Of a stretch of 64,000 nt of DNA, positions 49,528 to 57,991 are shown piece by piece. Every line of letters begins with the position of its first letter. Positions within the stretch are counted from its first letter, which is position 1. The DNA comes from CAYWRO01 sp964460345 (lineage in GTDB: Bacteria > Planctomycetota > Phycisphaerae > Phycisphaerales > UBA1924). The notes under the pieces are model-generated. The model was not told the DNA's origin, made no database searches, and saw only the letters and a program-made list of their open reading frames with translations. Location of the stretch: NCBI GenBank assembly GCA_964460345.1, contig CAYWRO010000004.1, forward strand, positions 38,700 through 102,699, given 5' to 3'. A program made the translations under genes and the position numbers.

Positions 49528-50196
49528 TCAGTTCGGCAGCCGGCCCGTATCGATGACGATCTGGGCCACCTCGGCCAGGCGGGCGCGCCGGTCGCGAGCG
49601 ATCTTCTGCAGCCGCTCGTGCGCCTCCGGCTCGCTCATGCCCTGATTCTGCACCAGCAGCCACTTGGCCTGCTCCACGAGACGCCGGTTCGCCAACGAGC
49701 GCTCGAGCTGCTCGATCCGCGTCACGCGGTAGTCGTCGATGGCGTTGCGCTGCTGCGCGACCGCGATGGCGACGCGGAGGTCTTCCCGACCGACCGGCTT
49801 GAGCAGGTAACCGAAGATGCCGGAGGCCGCGCCCTGTGAGTGGATGCGGTGGAGGTGCTCGGCATCGGAATAGGCTGAGACGATGACCGAGGCGATGTTC
49901 ATCTCCTCGGCGAGGATCTTGGCGACCTCGATCCCAGTCATCCGAGGCATCTGGATGTCGAGAAGGGCCAGGTCCGGCCGGTGCTCCCGGGCCATCGCGA
50001 GGGCCATCTCACCATCGGAGGCCACGCCCACCACGTTGTGCCCGAGATCGCGGGCATAGCCAACGATGCCGGTGGCGACCAGGTGCTCATCGTCGGCGAC
50101 AAGCAGCCGCGCCGGTCCAAACCGCGTCGGGACGGGATCGGCGTTCTGCCGGGGCTCGAAGCGGCTGCTGCGCTGGTGGGAAGTCGTGGTCATCAT
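49528..50196 (-). CDS. Response regulator with ANTAR RNA-binding domain
   Basis: A 222-residue two-domain protein. The receiver domain has acidic pocket residues in LLVADDEH and the phospho-acceptor D80 in LALLDIQMPRMTG. The Thr/Ser and Lys of the switch are in VIVSAYSD and YLLKPVG. A coiled helix leads to an ANTAR domain (about 155-222: LERSLANRRLVEQAKWLLVQ, then SEPEAHERLQKIARDRR), which binds paired hairpins in mRNA leaders and prevents termination. A cognate histidine kinase is not visible. The gene converges with the modular glycosidase, 48 bp apart, and a regulatory link to local operons is possible but unproven. Confidence 0.9.
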   Translation of the reverse strand: MMTTTSHQRSSRFEPRQNADPVPTRFGPARLLVADDEHLVATGIVGYARDLGHNVVGVASDGEMALAMAREHRPDLALLDIQMPRMTGIEVAKILAEEMNIASVIVSAYSDAEHLHRIHSQGAASGIFGYLLKPVGREDLRVAIAVAQQRNAIDDYRVTRIEQLERSLANRRLVEQAKWLLVQNQGMSEPEAHERLQKIARDRRARLAEVAQIVIDTGRLPN

Positions 50197-50327
50197 GGGG
50201 CGAGTGTACTGCCGGGCAAGGGAGCCGTCAATCCGGTTTACGCCGGCCGCCCGTTCGCCCTTGGTACGGCAGGCCGCAGCGGGCCAGCCGGGGCCAGCCC
50301 CCCACTCTCCCCGGCTGCCCGGCGGCT

Positions 50328-52430
50328 TCAGAGCAGGTTGCGGATGTCGTTGAACGTCACGATCAGGAAGACCGAGGCGATCAGAACCAGCCCGGCGATG
50401 GCCGCGGCGTTCTGGACAGCCAGGGGCGGCGGACGGCCCGTGATCTGCTCGTAGAGCAGGAAGACGAAGTGACCCCCGTCAGCAATCGGGATCGGCAGGA
50501 AGTTGATGACGGCGAGGTTGACGCTGATCAGCGCCATGAAGAAGAGCAGCCACACAAAGCCCTTGTCGGCGATCACCGTGCCGACGTGCGCGATGCCCAC
50601 GGGACCCTTCAGATGCTCAACCTTCACCGATCCCTGAAAGAGGCGCACGAAGGTCAGGTATGTCATGGTCATGACGCGATGGGTGCGACGAAGCCCCATC
50701 GCCACCGCGCCGACCGGACTCTCGGCCTTGAGCAGAATCTCTTCCTGGCTGAAGGTATCCAGCAGCGGGCTCGTCCAGCCAAGCCTGTCCACATCGTGAA
50801 GCAGTTCGATGGAGGCGCGATCAAGCGTCCAGGGCAGCTCCACCTGAACAGGAGCGGGATGCGCTGGACGTTCCATGCGAAGCGTGACGGTAACACCTGT
50901 CTCCAAGGCGGCCTGATCTTGCAGTGCTGCGCGAGTCTCGTCTTTCAACCTTTCGCGCAACTCCAGCAGCGATTCAACGGGCTCGTCGTTCACGGCGATG
51001 ATGCGCCGGCCGCGGAGGTCGCCCAGGCTCAACGCCGGCCGCAGTGTCTGCCACTCCGGCTGCCCTTCCGCCAGCGGCAGATCCGGCCACGCCGCCACGT
51101 GCGTGGTCACGACAGCGCTTTCGGAGATGTTGAAGCCAATTCTGCCGGCGCTGCTGACGGGCAACTCCAGCGGCACGGGCATCCAGTCTCCGCCTTCAGT
51201 CTTTCGCAGCACCTCGGCCTTGATGGACCTGCCTGCGTGTCGCCTGATCTCAGGCACCGCCGCGGCGGGCGTGGGCCACTCCAGCGCGCCGAGTCGCGAG
51301 AAGACATCGCCGGGCTGCAGCCCCGCCTTCGTGGCGCTTGGCCCGGCGACCGCCGACACGCGCATCAACGGCGGCAGGCCGAGCAGGTGCGACACCAGCG
51401 CCGGGCCTGCCACCTGCACGGTTTGCAGTTCCGGCCAGGGCTCAAGCGTTGTTTCAACGGTCTGATCGTCCTCGCCGGCAAAGACCAGCGACACCGGGCG
51501 TCCCTGTGATTCCTCGACCGCCGCCTGGACATCGAATGCCGAGGCCACGGTCCGCCCGTCGACTTCGACGAGGCGCATTCCCAGTTCGACCTGTTCCAGG
51601 CCGGCCTCATCAAGCATGATGCGGACACTGTGCTGGAACTCCGGCGTCAGCCCCGGTCCGGCAACGGTCGTCGACCACGCCGAGGCGACTCCGATCTCCA
51701 GCAGACCCGTCAACTCATCGCGATCGGGCACGATCTCGAAGAGCAGCGGCTCATCCACGCCTGCTCGGCCCACCTCGAGCTTCAAGGGCTGATCCGGCGC
51801 GGACATGGCTGCGCCGACGATGATGTCGGTGAACTCTTCCGCTTCGCGGCCGTTGACACGCAGCACTGTGTCGCCCGGCTGAAGTCCCGGGTCCGTCACA
51901 CCGGCTGCATCGGCATTCAGGGCGACGGTCCGTGCCGCGGGCGAATCCGGCGCTACTTGCCCGATCCGCGGCGGCGGCGTCTTCAGACCGACCATGAAGA
52001 CGATGATGAACAACACCGCGGCGGTGATCAGGTTGAACACCACACCGGCGGAGATGATGATCATGCGCTTCCAGACCGGACAGTTCTGGTAGGAGTCCGG
52101 CTCGTCGCTGGTCGCGGTCGGATCGGCGTCCTCCTGGCCGAGCATCTTCACGTAGCCGCCCAGCGGCAGCCAATTCAGGCGGTACTCGGTCGGCGACACG
52201 CCGGGATCACTCGGGCCCTCCTGCTCTGAGGAGCCGCGGCGGAAGCCCAGGCCCTTTCGATACGAAAGCACGGCCGGACCAAAGCCGACAGCGAAGGCCA
52301 GCACCCGGACTCCCGCCCACCGGGCGGCAAGGAAGTGCCCCAACTCATGGATGACGATGATCAAGCTGAACCCGATCACCACCTGAAGGAAGTCGAACAA
52401 CGTGCCGAGCACGGAGGAAAAGTCTGGCAT
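50328..52430 (-). CDS. rseP: Site-2 intramembrane zinc protease
   Basis: A 700-residue RseP/SpoIVFB-type protease, which cuts membrane-spanning regulators such as anti-sigma factors. The first transmembrane helix carries HELGH (H28, E29, H32). Helices follow at about 105-130 (VVFNLITAAVLFIIVFMVGL), and there are tandem PDZ-like domains in the long central part (GDTVLRVNGREAEE and TKAGLQPGDVFSRLG). The C-terminal helices hold NFLPIPIADGGH, which provides the third zinc ligand. The central region is about 250 residues longer than that of E. coli RseP. The substrate is not shown. The thiol-redox gene lies upstream, separated by a terminator. Confidence 0.93.
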   Translation of the reverse strand: MPDFSSVLGTLFDFLQVVIGFSLIIVIHELGHFLAARWAGVRVLAFAVGFGPAVLSYRKGLGFRRGSSEQEGPSDPGVSPTEYRLNWLPLGGYVKMLGQEDADPTATSDEPDSYQNCPVWKRMIIISAGVVFNLITAAVLFIIVFMVGLKTPPPRIGQVAPDSPAARTVALNADAAGVTDPGLQPGDTVLRVNGREAEEFTDIIVGAAMSAPDQPLKLEVGRAGVDEPLLFEIVPDRDELTGLLEIGVASAWSTTVAGPGLTPEFQHSVRIMLDEAGLEQVELGMRLVEVDGRTVASAFDVQAAVEESQGRPVSLVFAGEDDQTVETTLEPWPELQTVQVAGPALVSHLLGLPPLMRVSAVAGPSATKAGLQPGDVFSRLGALEWPTPAAAVPEIRRHAGRSIKAEVLRKTEGGDWMPVPLELPVSSAGRIGFNISESAVVTTHVAAWPDLPLAEGQPEWQTLRPALSLGDLRGRRIIAVNDEPVESLLELRERLKDETRAALQDQAALETGVTVTLRMERPAHPAPVQVELPWTLDRASIELLHDVDRLGWTSPLLDTFSQEEILLKAESPVGAVAMGLRRTHRVMTMTYLTFVRLFQGSVKVEHLKGPVGIAHVGTVIADKGFVWLLFFMALISVNLAVINFLPIPIADGGHFVFLLYEQITGRPPPLAVQNAAAIAGLVLIASVFLIVTFNDIRNLL

Positions 52431-52581
52431 GGCTGTAATCCTACGAGACTATCGGTCCGTGGTTGGATTGGGTTGGGGTTTCCGCGGCGAAATTCGTCCC
52501 CGACAGACCCCATCCTCCCCCAGCCGCCTGAAAGAGCGTCTGTCGCGACGGCCGCGTCGTGCCATTCCGGGCCGCCAATAG

Positions 52582-52617
52582 AGAAACGGCCCGGCATGCT
52601 GAGGCGCTGCCGGGCCG
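52582..52617 (-). terminator. Rho-independent terminator after the redoxin gene
   Basis: On the minus strand, a 10-bp stem (52587-52596 with 52608-52617) with an 11-nt loop, followed by TTTCTC. It lies 33 bp past the stop of the redoxin gene. Confidence 0.75.
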
Positions 52618-52649
52618 CTTGAGTCATCCGGGATGGCCTTTGACAAGGC

Positions 52650-53318
52650 TCAGTCGGCCTTGGGGTACTTGATGCCGCACCCGTAGGGGCGGGTCTCCGC
52701 CTCGGAGACCGTCTCACCTGCGAGCACCTGGTCCAGCGCCTGGCGGACGTAGTTCACGTCACCGAGCTTGCCTTCGCTGCGATCGTTGTCGATCGCGCCC
52801 TGATAGGCCAGGACGCCGCTGGAATCGATGATGAACATGTGCGGCGTCACCTTCGCGCCGTAGGCCTTGCCCACCTTGCCGTCGGCGTCCATCGCCAGCG
52901 GCACATCGATCCCCCACTCCTCGATCTTCTGCCGGTTGTACTCCTCGTCAGCGCTTCGCTGCTTCGGATCACCGGAGTTGATCGCCAACCACACGACACC
53001 CTGGTCCTTGTACTCCTCGGCGAGATCGTCCATCGTCGAGAACGTCTTGTGGTGCTTGACGATGTACGGGCAGTCCGGGTTGAACCATTCAAGGACGACG
53101 ACCTTGCCCTCTTTGGTCAGTTCGGCAAGGTTGTACTCCTTGCCATCGAGATCGGTGAGGGTGAAGTCCGGAGCAGGATCACCGACGGCGGCAACCTTCT
53201 GCGCTTCCTTCTTCTTGTCATTCTGCGCATGTTCGGGCTGCGCACCTGCGAGGCCGACGGCCACCACGGCGCTCGCCGCGGCGGCTGCAAACAGACCCTT
53301 GAGCTTCAATGCGTTCAT
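52650..53318 (-). CDS. Exported redoxin-fold protein with a single-cysteine active site
   Basis: A 222-residue protein with a signal peptide (FAAAAASAVVAVGLAGAQ) and an AhpC/TSA-Redoxin domain (DPAPDFTLTDLDGKEYNL onward). The usual CxxC is replaced by FNPDCPY, with C83 the only active-site cysteine; another cysteine is near the C-terminus (YGCGIKYP). The family includes thiol peroxidases and the planctomycete 'thioredoxin family' proteins, so a peroxidatic or disulfide-exchange role in the periplasm is likely. The helix starting KHHKTF is conserved in such proteins. SD AGGAG is six bases before the ATG. It lies 108 bp downstream of the DsbD-alpha gene on the same strand, so both may be co-transcribed. 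Confidence 0.87.
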   Translation of the reverse strand: MNALKLKGLFAAAAASAVVAVGLAGAQPEHAQNDKKKEAQKVAAVGDPAPDFTLTDLDGKEYNLAELTKEGKVVVLEWFNPDCPYIVKHHKTFSTMDDLAEEYKDQGVVWLAINSGDPKQRSADEEYNRQKIEEWGIDVPLAMDADGKVGKAYGAKVTPHMFIIDSSGVLAYQGAIDNDRSEGKLGDVNYVRQALDQVLAGETVSEAETRPYGCGIKYPKAD

Positions 53319-53426
53319 GCGTTACTCCTTGCTTGTTGTACCTTGCTTCATTGCATGGGTTCCGGATGACCATCCCCGGCCCCCTTCGCTGGCCAGCGTT
53401 CCCCCCTTCAGGTCATCCGACGTTCG

Positions 53427-54341
53427 TCAAAGTGTGCCCGACGGTTCATCGATCTGCCAGAAACGGCCAGGTTCGTCCGGATTTGTGCGGACTTCCAGAA
53501 TGCCGCGAACGCGTGTGAATGCGTCCTCAGCGTCGCTGGAGGCCGCTCCGGGCCTGGCTGAGCCGATCGGAATTTTCAGCGCTTTTCCTCGCGTCTCGCC
53601 TGTTTCGGCGAGGTCCTGCAGGGGCAGACCGTCTTCAGCCGGATAGAACGCCACGAACGTGCCTTCGTCTTTGCCTTCATCTTCGTCGGGAGCGTCGACA
53701 AGCTCGAAGACGACCTGATCATCCGCAACGGTGACCGTTACGGGTGGATTCTCCTTCGGCAACGGCTCGGCGTGGCGCTGGCGCGCACGGTCAAAGACCG
53801 CTTCATCTTCCTCTGCGATTGCGCTCCATGCACGGTCTTCTTCTCCCGCCAGCACCGGCACATTGAGCGTGATCCGGTCGGATTCGAAGATGCACGTGTC
53901 AGAACAGATGACCCAACTGACCTGCGCCGACAGTCGAGCGGTGGAACCGGGCTCGGCATCGGCCGGCACGTGCAGCGGAAAAATCACCGTCAGTTCATGC
54001 TCGTAGATGTGGTCGAGGATCTTCAGATCACCGTAGTCCAGAACGTAGCGGTGCGGCGCGGGCCACTGCGCTTCGCCAAGTTCATACCCCTCGGGCAACG
54101 TGAACTCGAAGGTTGGTGGACCGCCGGTCTCGTTCTGCGTTGGGGAATACAAATGCCACTTCGGCGCGATCTTGAATGTCACAGCGAGGTGGGCGGTCGT
54201 GCCGGGAACAAAACGGCCCGTGTCGGCCAGCATCCGCGGCTGCGCCTTTCTGGACCCGTCAGTCTGCTGCGCGTCAGCCGTCGCGGCCAGCAAGGTTGCG
54301 GCGACGGCGACGACGGTGGCGATCAGATTGAGTCGGTTCAT
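53427..54341 (-). CDS. Periplasmic DsbD-alpha-like protein
   Basis: A 304-residue exported protein with a signal peptide (VVAVAATLLAATADA). Residues 45-170 match the N-terminal immunoglobulin-like domain of DsbD (FKIAPKWHLYSPTQNETGGPP, then LSAQVSWVICSDTCIFE). The two redox cysteines are C146 and C150 in C-S-D-T-C. In DsbD this domain passes electrons from the membrane part to periplasmic partners; here the membrane part is absent. The C-terminal half is acidic and not recognised. It precedes the redoxin gene, so the two probably form a reduction chain. It is divergent from the rhodanese lipoprotein gene, with 200 bp between. Confidence 0.85.
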   Translation of the reverse strand: MNRLNLIATVVAVAATLLAATADAQQTDGSRKAQPRMLADTGRFVPGTTAHLAVTFKIAPKWHLYSPTQNETGGPPTFEFTLPEGYELGEAQWPAPHRYVLDYGDLKILDHIYEHELTVIFPLHVPADAEPGSTARLSAQVSWVICSDTCIFESDRITLNVPVLAGEEDRAWSAIAEEDEAVFDRARQRHAEPLPKENPPVTVTVADDQVVFELVDAPDEDEGKDEGTFVAFYPAEDGLPLQDLAETGETRGKALKIPIGSARPGAASSDAEDAFTRVRGILEVRTNPDEPGRFWQIDEPSGTL

Positions 54342-54541
54342 GCACGCTCCAAAAGGACGATGATGCGCCAGAGGATGCCGGTCGGAGGTGGATTGCTGAA
54401 ATGATGGTGGTCAGTCCGAGCAGTCCGATGCGTGGCAGTGCGCCAAGTAACAAACCTCGTCCGGCAACTCTTCATTCCATTCCGTCTCCCCGCCCTGCGG
54501 CTTTTACCGGCACACTCCTCGTGCAAGCCGTATCGTTGGCC

Positions 54542-54985
54542 ATGCCACTGCTCTATCGCCACGCGGTTCTCGCTCTCCTTCTGGCCGCCGCAGCCCTTAT
54601 TTGGGGGGGGCCGGCAGGCTGCAAGTCGGACATTCGCGAGCGTGATGTCCAGACGATCCCGATTGTGGAGGCCCGCCGGATCACCACCCCCACAACGAGG
54701 GGTACGCAAGCGGGAGCCATTCTCATGGACGCCCGGCCGGCGAGTGCGTTCGCGGCGGGACACCTTCCTGGAGCGATCAACGTCCGCATCGACTCGGTGA
54801 AATCAGACGGCCCGAGGAATCAGACGTGGAGCGCTGCCCCGGCCATCATCGTTTATGGAGGCGACGGCGCATCCGCCGCGGCCCGGGCGCTGGCTCGGCG
54901 ACTGATGGAAGCGGGCTATCGCAATGTCCGCGTGCTCGAGGGGGGCTTCGCGGGCTGGACGCAAACGGGGCTGCCGGTGGAGTGA
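54542..54985 (+). CDS. Rhodanese-like lipoprotein without catalytic cysteine
   Basis: A 147-residue protein with a lipoprotein signal (LALLLAAAALIWGGPAGC, Cys27). A rhodanese domain follows: AILMDARPASAFAAGHLPGAINV and the closing VRVLEGGFAGWTQTGLPVE. At the catalytic loop the sequence reads VYGGDGASAAA; the active cysteine expected after Tyr is a glycine, so sulfurtransferase activity is unlikely. Cys-less rhodanese domains act as binding or sensor modules. A run of eight Gs at 54603-54610 could be a source of length errors, but the frame is consistent on both sides. It converges with the HIT gene and is divergent from the DsbD-alpha gene. Confidence 0.8.
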   Translation: MPLLYRHAVLALLLAAAALIWGGPAGCKSDIRERDVQTIPIVEARRITTPTTRGTQAGAILMDARPASAFAAGHLPGAINVRIDSVKSDGPRNQTWSAAPAIIVYGGDGASAAARALARRLMEAGYRNVRVLEGGFAGWTQTGLPVE

Positions 54986-54991
54986 CGTGAA

Positions 54992-55411
54992 TCAGCCTGT
55001 CGGGAGCGCAGTACGGATCGCCTCCGCGAGCGTTGCCGCGTCATCTGCGTCGAGTTTGCCGGCGTTCCACTCCAGGCGGAGCCCGTCTGGCCCTTCGCGC
55101 GGGATGATGTGGAAGTGCACGTGCATGACCTCCTGGTGGGCGGCGGCGCCGTTGTTCTGCAGGATGTTGTACGCCGTCGCTCCGGTTGCGCGCATCACCG
55201 CGCGGCAGAGACGAGGGAGCACGCGGCCGATCGCCGCGGCGGCATCATCGCTGAGTTGATCGAGCGTCGCCTTCTCTTCCTTCGGAATCACAAGCGTGTG
55301 GCCGCGGCTGAGGGGGCCAATATCGAGAAACGCCAGCACGTGCGCATCCTCGTACACCTTGTGGCACGGGATCTCGCCACGGATGATCTTCGAGAAGATG
55401 GTCTCTGGCAT
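54992..55411 (-). CDS. HIT-family nucleotide-binding protein
   Basis: A 139-residue protein of the HINT branch. The histidine triad HVHFHIIPR (H97, H99, H101) is near the C-terminus, preceded by FSKIIRGEIPCHKVYED, FLDIGPLSRGHTLVIPKEE and NILQNNGAAAHQ, all diagnostic. Members hydrolyse AMP-linked compounds such as AMP-lysine. The ATG at 55411 has GGAG six bases upstream, and the upstream in-frame extension is not conserved. It lies downstream of tig on the same strand, after a 134-bp gap with an inverted repeat. Confidence 0.93.
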   Translation of the reverse strand: MPETIFSKIIRGEIPCHKVYEDAHVLAFLDIGPLSRGHTLVIPKEEKATLDQLSDDAAAAIGRVLPRLCRAVMRATGATAYNILQNNGAAAHQEVMHVHFHIIPREGPDGLRLEWNAGKLDADDAATLAEAIRTALPTG

Positions 55412-55446
55412 GCCAGGCTCCGAGAAAGCAGGAAGCAGCAAAAAGC

Positions 55447-55524
55447 AGCAGAGCAGCAACGGAAGGCCAGCAAATCGTACCCCAGGGGATGCCGGGGCAG
55501 GCCGCCCTCCAATGCTGCTCTGCT
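55447..55524. repeat. 12-bp inverted repeat between tig and the HIT gene
   Basis: AGCAGAGCAGCA (55447-55458) is a perfect reverse complement of TGCTGCTCTGCT (55513-55524), with 54 bp between. No T-tract follows, so it is not a standard terminator. Confidence 0.6.
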
Positions 55525-55545
55525 GATCGCTGTTAAGCGTCGGAC

Positions 55546-57018
55546 TTACTCGTCCTTCTTCTTGGTCGTCTTCTTCTTGGTGGTCTTCTTCTTGCTCTCA
55601 CCGCCGCTCGCGCCGTCCGCCTCATCATCGCCGCTGAAGCGCTTGTTGAACTCCTCAGCGGTGACTTCCTCGGTCTTGGCCTTGGCGACAATGGCGTCCA
55701 GCGTCTTCTGCTCGCGAATCTGCTGGTAAATCTGACCGACCTGACGGTTCTGGATGAGAGACTGACGCAGCTTCTCCGGACGCATGCCGCGGCGGATGGC
55801 CAGCTGGGCGATCCAGCCGTTCATCTCGTTCTCCGTCACCTTGATATCGAGCTCTTCGGCGATGCGGTTGAGCGTGAAGAACATCTTGAGGTCATTGACG
55901 GCGGATTCGCTGGAAGCGCCGCGGAGTTCGGCGATCTTCTCCTCGATCTGCTGCTCGCTGACGCCGCGGTTCATCAGTTCCCAGCGACGGCGGGCGAGGT
56001 TGCGCTCCGCCTGCTGGCTGGTGACGCGCTCCGGCATCTCCATCTCAACGTTCTCGAGCAGGTGGCGGGCGACCTGACGGCGCATGGCCGTCTGCTGCTC
56101 CACCTGAACGCGCTGCTCCATCCGGGCCTTGAGCGCCTCGCGGACCTCCGCCTCGGTCTCCATGCCGAAGCGCTGGGCCAGGTCCTCGCCGGAGGCAGGG
56201 ATGATCCGGTCCACGCGGCTGACGGTGAACTCGATCGTGAGGTCGTCGCCACGGATCGCTTCGACTTCGTGGTTCTCCGGGCCCGTGGTCTTGACGGTCA
56301 CCGTGTCCCCCGGCTTGGGCAGGCCGATCTGCTTCGCGAAGTCGTCGACCATGATCCCGAGGATCATGCCCTTGCCTTCCTTGTCTTCCGGCGGCACCTG
56401 TATGACAGCGTCCGGGATGTCCAGGTGGACAGTTCCGTCCTTGCCGGTCATCTTCGCGTGGCCGGTGAGGTAATCGCCAGCCTCGGAGGCCTCGCGCGGA
56501 TCGAGCGTGCCCTCGTTCATCGCGAGGCGCTTGAACTCCTCGTCGACCATCTCGTCCTTCAGTTCGAAGGTGGGCTTGAGGATCTCGATCCCCTCGAGCT
56601 TCGGCAGTTCGAACTCGGGGAGGACTTCAACGTCGACCTCGAAGGAGAGGGCCTTGCCGTCCTCGATCTCGACGTTTTCAAGCCCCTCGCTGATCGGGTC
56701 GCCGATCACCTTGAGCTTGTTGTCCTCAACCGCCTGGGAGTAGGTGGTCGCGACAAGCTGGTTCTTGGCCTCGCGCTTGACAGCTGTGCCGAACTTCTTC
56801 TGGATGAGCCGCTTGGGGGCCCGGCCGCGGCGGAAACCGGGAACTTCGGCCTCCACGGCCACGGTGTCCAGCGAATCGCCGAGTTGCTCCTCGACGACAT
56901 CGGCGGGAATCTCAATCGCGATCTTCTTGCGGCACGGGCCCGCATCGGTGATCGTCACATTGGACTTGATCCGCTCGGACTGCTCGGCGCCCTGCTCTGT
57001 TGCCACTGCATCGGCCAT
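55546..57018 (-). CDS. tig: Trigger factor chaperone
   Basis: A ribosome-bound chaperone and prolyl isomerase of 490 residues. The N-terminal ribosome-binding domain has VEAEVPGFRRGRAPKRLI, with the GFRxGxxP signature. The PPIase domain (about 170-260) includes DYLTGHAKMTGKDG and GIMVDDFAKQIG. The helical C-terminal domain holds peptide-binding arms. The C-terminus is a lysine-rich low-complexity tail (KKKTTKKKTTKKKDE), unlike that of E. coli. The ATG at 57018 was chosen, with GAAAGG nine bases before; the longer frame to 57153 lacks homology. In many bacteria clpP and clpX follow tig; here the HIT gene does. Confidence 0.93.
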   Translation of the reverse strand: MADAVATEQGAEQSERIKSNVTITDAGPCRKKIAIEIPADVVEEQLGDSLDTVAVEAEVPGFRRGRAPKRLIQKKFGTAVKREAKNQLVATTYSQAVEDNKLKVIGDPISEGLENVEIEDGKALSFEVDVEVLPEFELPKLEGIEILKPTFELKDEMVDEEFKRLAMNEGTLDPREASEAGDYLTGHAKMTGKDGTVHLDIPDAVIQVPPEDKEGKGMILGIMVDDFAKQIGLPKPGDTVTVKTTGPENHEVEAIRGDDLTIEFTVSRVDRIIPASGEDLAQRFGMETEAEVREALKARMEQRVQVEQQTAMRRQVARHLLENVEMEMPERVTSQQAERNLARRRWELMNRGVSEQQIEEKIAELRGASSESAVNDLKMFFTLNRIAEELDIKVTENEMNGWIAQLAIRRGMRPEKLRQSLIQNRQVGQIYQQIREQKTLDAIVAKAKTEEVTAEEFNKRFSGDDEADGASGGESKKKTTKKKTTKKKDE

Positions 57019-57206
57019 TTTTCTGTACCTTTCGGGGACCAGAGCCCGCCTGCTCGTGCCGGGGCGAACGCCGCCGCGGCCGAGGGGAGGGCTCCCCGCC
57101 CTTGGGTGAAATGTGAGCGGGAAGTGTAGACGCGGCGGGGCGAGGGCTGCCACGGCTCGCTTCTCCTGCGGAGAAACCGGTGATTAGCGCATAAGGTTTG
57201 CCGTTC

Positions 57207-57614
57207 ATGCGTCAGATGCCCCCCGCATTTTCCGCCCGCCGTGATTTGACCACCCGGTGCGTGCGATTGGCCATGCTGCTGGCAGTCCTGCTGGCAAGCC
57301 TCGGCCTGCCGCATCCGGCGAGGGAGAACCTGGCGTCTGGGCCCGATCGCGCCGTTATTGACCGGATCGCCGGGACCCGCGCGTTCGTGTATGACCGCAG
57401 CGCCCGCGGCGAGGCCGATGCGGCGGTGCGGAGCAGGGCGGACCCGGCCGGCTCTGATCCACCTGACGATCAGTTCGCGGCCGAACCGCCGTCGGATAAC
57501 TGCTGGACGTCGTCGGATCCATGCTCGCTTATCGAGGGCTACGGCGAGTCTGCCCATCGCGGCCGGGCGAGGCTGGCACGGCACGCGCGGGCGCCGCCCA
57601 CGCTTGTTTGCTGA
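57207..57614 (+). CDS. Possible small exported protein
   Basis: A 135-residue frame, divergent from tig. It begins with a basic stretch followed by a hydrophobic helix (RLAMLLAVLLASLGLP) that looks like a signal peptide. The remainder is hydrophilic with two cysteines (NCWTSSDPCS) and an arginine-rich end. There is no recognised family and no clear ribosome site, and the end of the frame may not be genuine coding sequence. It could instead be an upstream region of the next small gene. Confidence 0.3.
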   Translation: MRQMPPAFSARRDLTTRCVRLAMLLAVLLASLGLPHPARENLASGPDRAVIDRIAGTRAFVYDRSARGEADAAVRSRADPAGSDPPDDQFAAEPPSDNCWTSSDPCSLIEGYGESAHRGRARLARHARAPPTLVC

Positions 57615-57756
57615 CGCCCCGACACGATCCCGATCGGGGCTGCTGCCCACACCCAATGTTCATGTCGACCGCGCTGGTGAGGGCACCTCCGCGGTCCTGC
57701 TGGCTTTATCACGCCGCCGCTGCGCGCTGCCGCGTGCGCGGGCGATCGGAGTTTTC

Positions 57757-57918
57757 ATGTCCGCTCCAAAGAACAGCAACACTGGGCCGGCGCCATCGTC
57801 GGCCGGGGAACCGACCGAATATCAGACGGGCAAGGGTTGCCTGCTGCTGGGCCTCATGGCTGCCGTCAGCATCGCCATCCTGGTCGGCCTGATCCTCGCC
57901 TTCAGCCGCGGCGGCTGA
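57757..57918 (+). CDS. Small single-pass membrane protein
   Basis: A 53-residue frame with a hydrophilic N-terminus (SAPKNSNTGPAPSSAGEP) and one transmembrane helix near the C-terminus (LLLGLMAAVSIAILVGLILAF, about 29-49). GGAG is five bases before the ATG, which makes this a convincing small gene despite the absence of a known family. It converges with the antiporter gene. Confidence 0.55.
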   Translation: MSAPKNSNTGPAPSSAGEPTEYQTGKGCLLLGLMAAVSIAILVGLILAFSRGG

Positions 57919-57991
57919 CCGCGCTGATCGTCGACATCCGAACTGTTGTTAACGTCGGGACGGGACGCCGCGCGATCGTTGCGTCCATTCG

